15,387 nt of DNA, from assembly GCA_029934775.1 (NCBI GenBank), contig JAOZLO010000012.1, positions 1 through 15,387 of the forward strand, read 5' to 3'. The position numbers and the translations under genes were made by a program. This DNA comes from Desulfocapsaceae bacterium (GTDB lineage: Bacteria > Desulfobacterota > Desulfobulbia > Desulfobulbales > Desulfocapsaceae). The notes beneath the pieces were generated by a model. It saw only the letters and a list, made by a program, of their open reading frames with translations. It was not told where the DNA came from and searched no databases. Below, piece by piece: positions 14,276 to 15,387 of this stretch; position 1 is the first letter of the stretch, and each line of letters begins with the position of its first letter.

Positions 14276-15088
14276 ATGGATGTTATAGCGTTGAGCGTGC
14301 TGGATCTTGGTATAGCAGCAATATTTGTCTGTGTCTTGTCGCTGGTGAGTCTTTTCCTGAGTCTTGGTCTGGAGTGGAAAATCCTGATATTCAGCTGTCG
14401 TATGACAGCTCAACTCCTGTTTATAGGGGTTGTTTTGCGCTACCTGTTCGCTGACAGCAGCTTGATCATGGTGGTATTTATGTCGATGATTATGCTGTTT
14501 GCCGCAGGGAGAGAGGTGCTGGCCCGCCAAAATATTCGACTTAAAGGTGTCATAGGATATGTGATTGGAACGGGAGCAATGTTTATTTCTTCCTTTTCTG
14601 TATCATTTCTGGCTCTGCTGGTGATAATTGGAGTAGACCCCTGGTACACCCCGCAATACGCGATACCACTTCTTGGCATGCTGCTTGGAAATACTATGAC
14701 CGGGGTGTCCCTTGCTCTTGATCGCCTGACTGATCAGTTTCATAAAGAGAGATTCATTGTGGAGCAGAGATTGTTGCTGGGACAGACGTGGCAGGAGGCA
14801 AGCAGTGATATTCGAAAAGATTCCATGAGAACCGGCATGGTTCCGATTATAAATTCCATGGCGGCGGCAGGGCTTGTCAGTATTCCGGGGATGATGACGG
14901 GGCAGATCCTTGGAGGAACGCCTCCGATTGAGGCTGTGAAATATCAGATTCTTATCATGTTTTTAATAGCATCGGGTACCGGATTCGGTGTTATCAGTGC
15001 AATCTGGATGGCCGGTTTTCACCTTTTTGACAAACGTCACCGGCTCTGTCTTGAATACCTTACTGTAGCAAAAACCGGAAAGAGATAG
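14276..15088 (+). CDS. fetB: FetB-like ABC transporter permease (UPF0014)
   Basis: This polytopic inner-membrane protein is the transport channel partner of the ATPase before it, in E. coli linked to iron efflux. It has 270 residues; FetB has about 260. The family's landmark stretches are clear: LFAAGREVLARQN, YAIPLLGMLLGNTMTGVSLALDRL, and SIPGMMTGQILGG with KYQILIMFLIASG after it. About six or seven hydrophobic segments are visible. The ATG at 14276 has a good ribosome binding site GGGAG at 14266-14270 and stands 30 bp behind the ATPase stop, so both are very likely cotranscribed. The substrate is not proven for this organism; some relatives are annotated only as conserved UPF0014 proteins. 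No clear terminator follows; 135 bp later comes a family A element. Confidence 0.93.
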   Translation: MDVIALSVLDLGIAAIFVCVLSLVSLFLSLGLEWKILIFSCRMTAQLLFIGVVLRYLFADSSLIMVVFMSMIMLFAAGREVLARQNIRLKGVIGYVIGTGAMFISSFSVSFLALLVIIGVDPWYTPQYAIPLLGMLLGNTMTGVSLALDRLTDQFHKERFIVEQRLLLGQTWQEASSDIRKDSMRTGMVPIINSMAAAGLVSIPGMMTGQILGGTPPIEAVKYQILIMFLIASGTGFGVISAIWMAGFHLFDKRHRLCLEYLTVAKTGKR

Positions 15089-15223
15089 TGTTTTTTGTAA
15101 GGCGTTAGAAAATTGCATGGTTTTAAAAACGGCCTCACTGATTGTACTTTTTCGCTGTGACTGCAGATAGCGTAGACTTCGAAATCTTAACCGGACAACA
15201 TTGAGTTTTTTTATAGATATATA

Positions 15224-15381
15224 GTAGCTACTCATGGGGTAAGCATTTGAACTTCGCTAACCTCCGTACTTGTAACTGTTTACAGAGTGCCGTAGATTTT
15301 TGCAGGCCGGCCTGTGCTGCGTATAAGTCATACGTAAGCAGGCATGACCGCGGAAAGATGCGGTGCCCTGTGAGCAGTTAC
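15224..15381 (-). mobile_element. Family A miniature element, copy 3 (IS66-like MITE), complete, reversed
   Basis: This 158-bp copy lies on the minus strand relative to copies 1 and 2. On its own strand it starts GTAACTGCTCACAGGG and ends CATGAGTAGCTAC. The left flank on the plus strand is GATATATA (15216-15223), and the right flank is GATATA before the window ends, so the visible six bases of an 8-bp target repeat all match. The inner 110-bp palindromic unit occupies 15272-15381. It is the intact reference for the family: copy 1 lacks 36 bp and copy 2 is interrupted. The stretch between fetB and this element (15089-15223) is AT-rich and holds nothing I recognise. Confidence 0.9.
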
Positions 15382-15387
15382 GATATA

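Noticed and set aside
15089..15223. Possible terminator or gene after fetB
   Set aside because: T-rich stretches are present but no convincing stem precedes them, and no frame shows coding features.
64..15235. Many antisense and overlapping frames of 60-140 codons across the cluster
   Set aside because: They lie opposite or inside well-supported genes, lack ribosome binding sites and show no family motifs; they are shadows.

Overview
The window is a dcw (division and cell wall) cluster from a Gram-negative bacterium, followed by a smaller operon, with short transposon-like repeats inserted at the gene junctions. The AT-leaning base composition, the order mraY-murD-murG-murC-murB-ftsQ-ftsA-ftsZ and the radical SAM/histidine kinase/FetAB genes behind ftsZ suggest a Desulfobacterota (deltaproteobacterial sulfate-reducer type, perhaps Desulfobulbales) genome. 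That placement is inference from gene content and was not tested by a search.

Region 1 (56-10199, all + strand) makes lipid II and the divisome core. MraY builds lipid I, MurD, MurC and MurB act in UDP-MurNAc-peptide synthesis, and MurG makes lipid II. FtsQ, FtsA and FtsZ form the divisome scaffold, membrane anchor and ring. Genes usual in this cluster elsewhere are missing: ftsW between murD and murG (which abut with no gap) and ddl between murB and ftsQ.

Region 2 (about 10400-15088, + strand) reads as one operon: a radical SAM protein whose 5' end is unclear and may be frameshifted at a nine-T run, a membrane histidine kinase, and a FetA/FetB-like ABC exporter pair. The kinase overlaps both of its neighbours.

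The most distinctive content is the repeats. Family A is a 158-bp miniature element present three times (1139-1260, 3757-4060, 15224-15381 reversed). Each copy is flanked by an 8-bp direct repeat (the third is cut by the window edge after 6 matching bases) and begins with GTAA, the pattern of a non-autonomous IS66-type element. Two copies landed exactly at coding junctions of essential genes: one now supplies part of the murD ATG, the other supplies the murG stop codon. Removing them on paper restores tightly packed mraY/murD and murG/murC junctions. Family B has about 140-bp elements with 4-bp target repeats. One (3874-4015) is nested inside the second family A copy, and one (10200-10338) begins directly after the ftsZ stop codon. 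Their cores are related although their terminal repeats differ. A 46-bp perfect palindrome upstream of ftsZ shares a motif with family B and may be a third derivative.

No tRNA, rRNA, CRISPR array or complete transposase gene was seen. Nothing here is a demonstrated new biochemical system. The novelty lies in the miniature elements and how they reshaped the junctions of essential genes.
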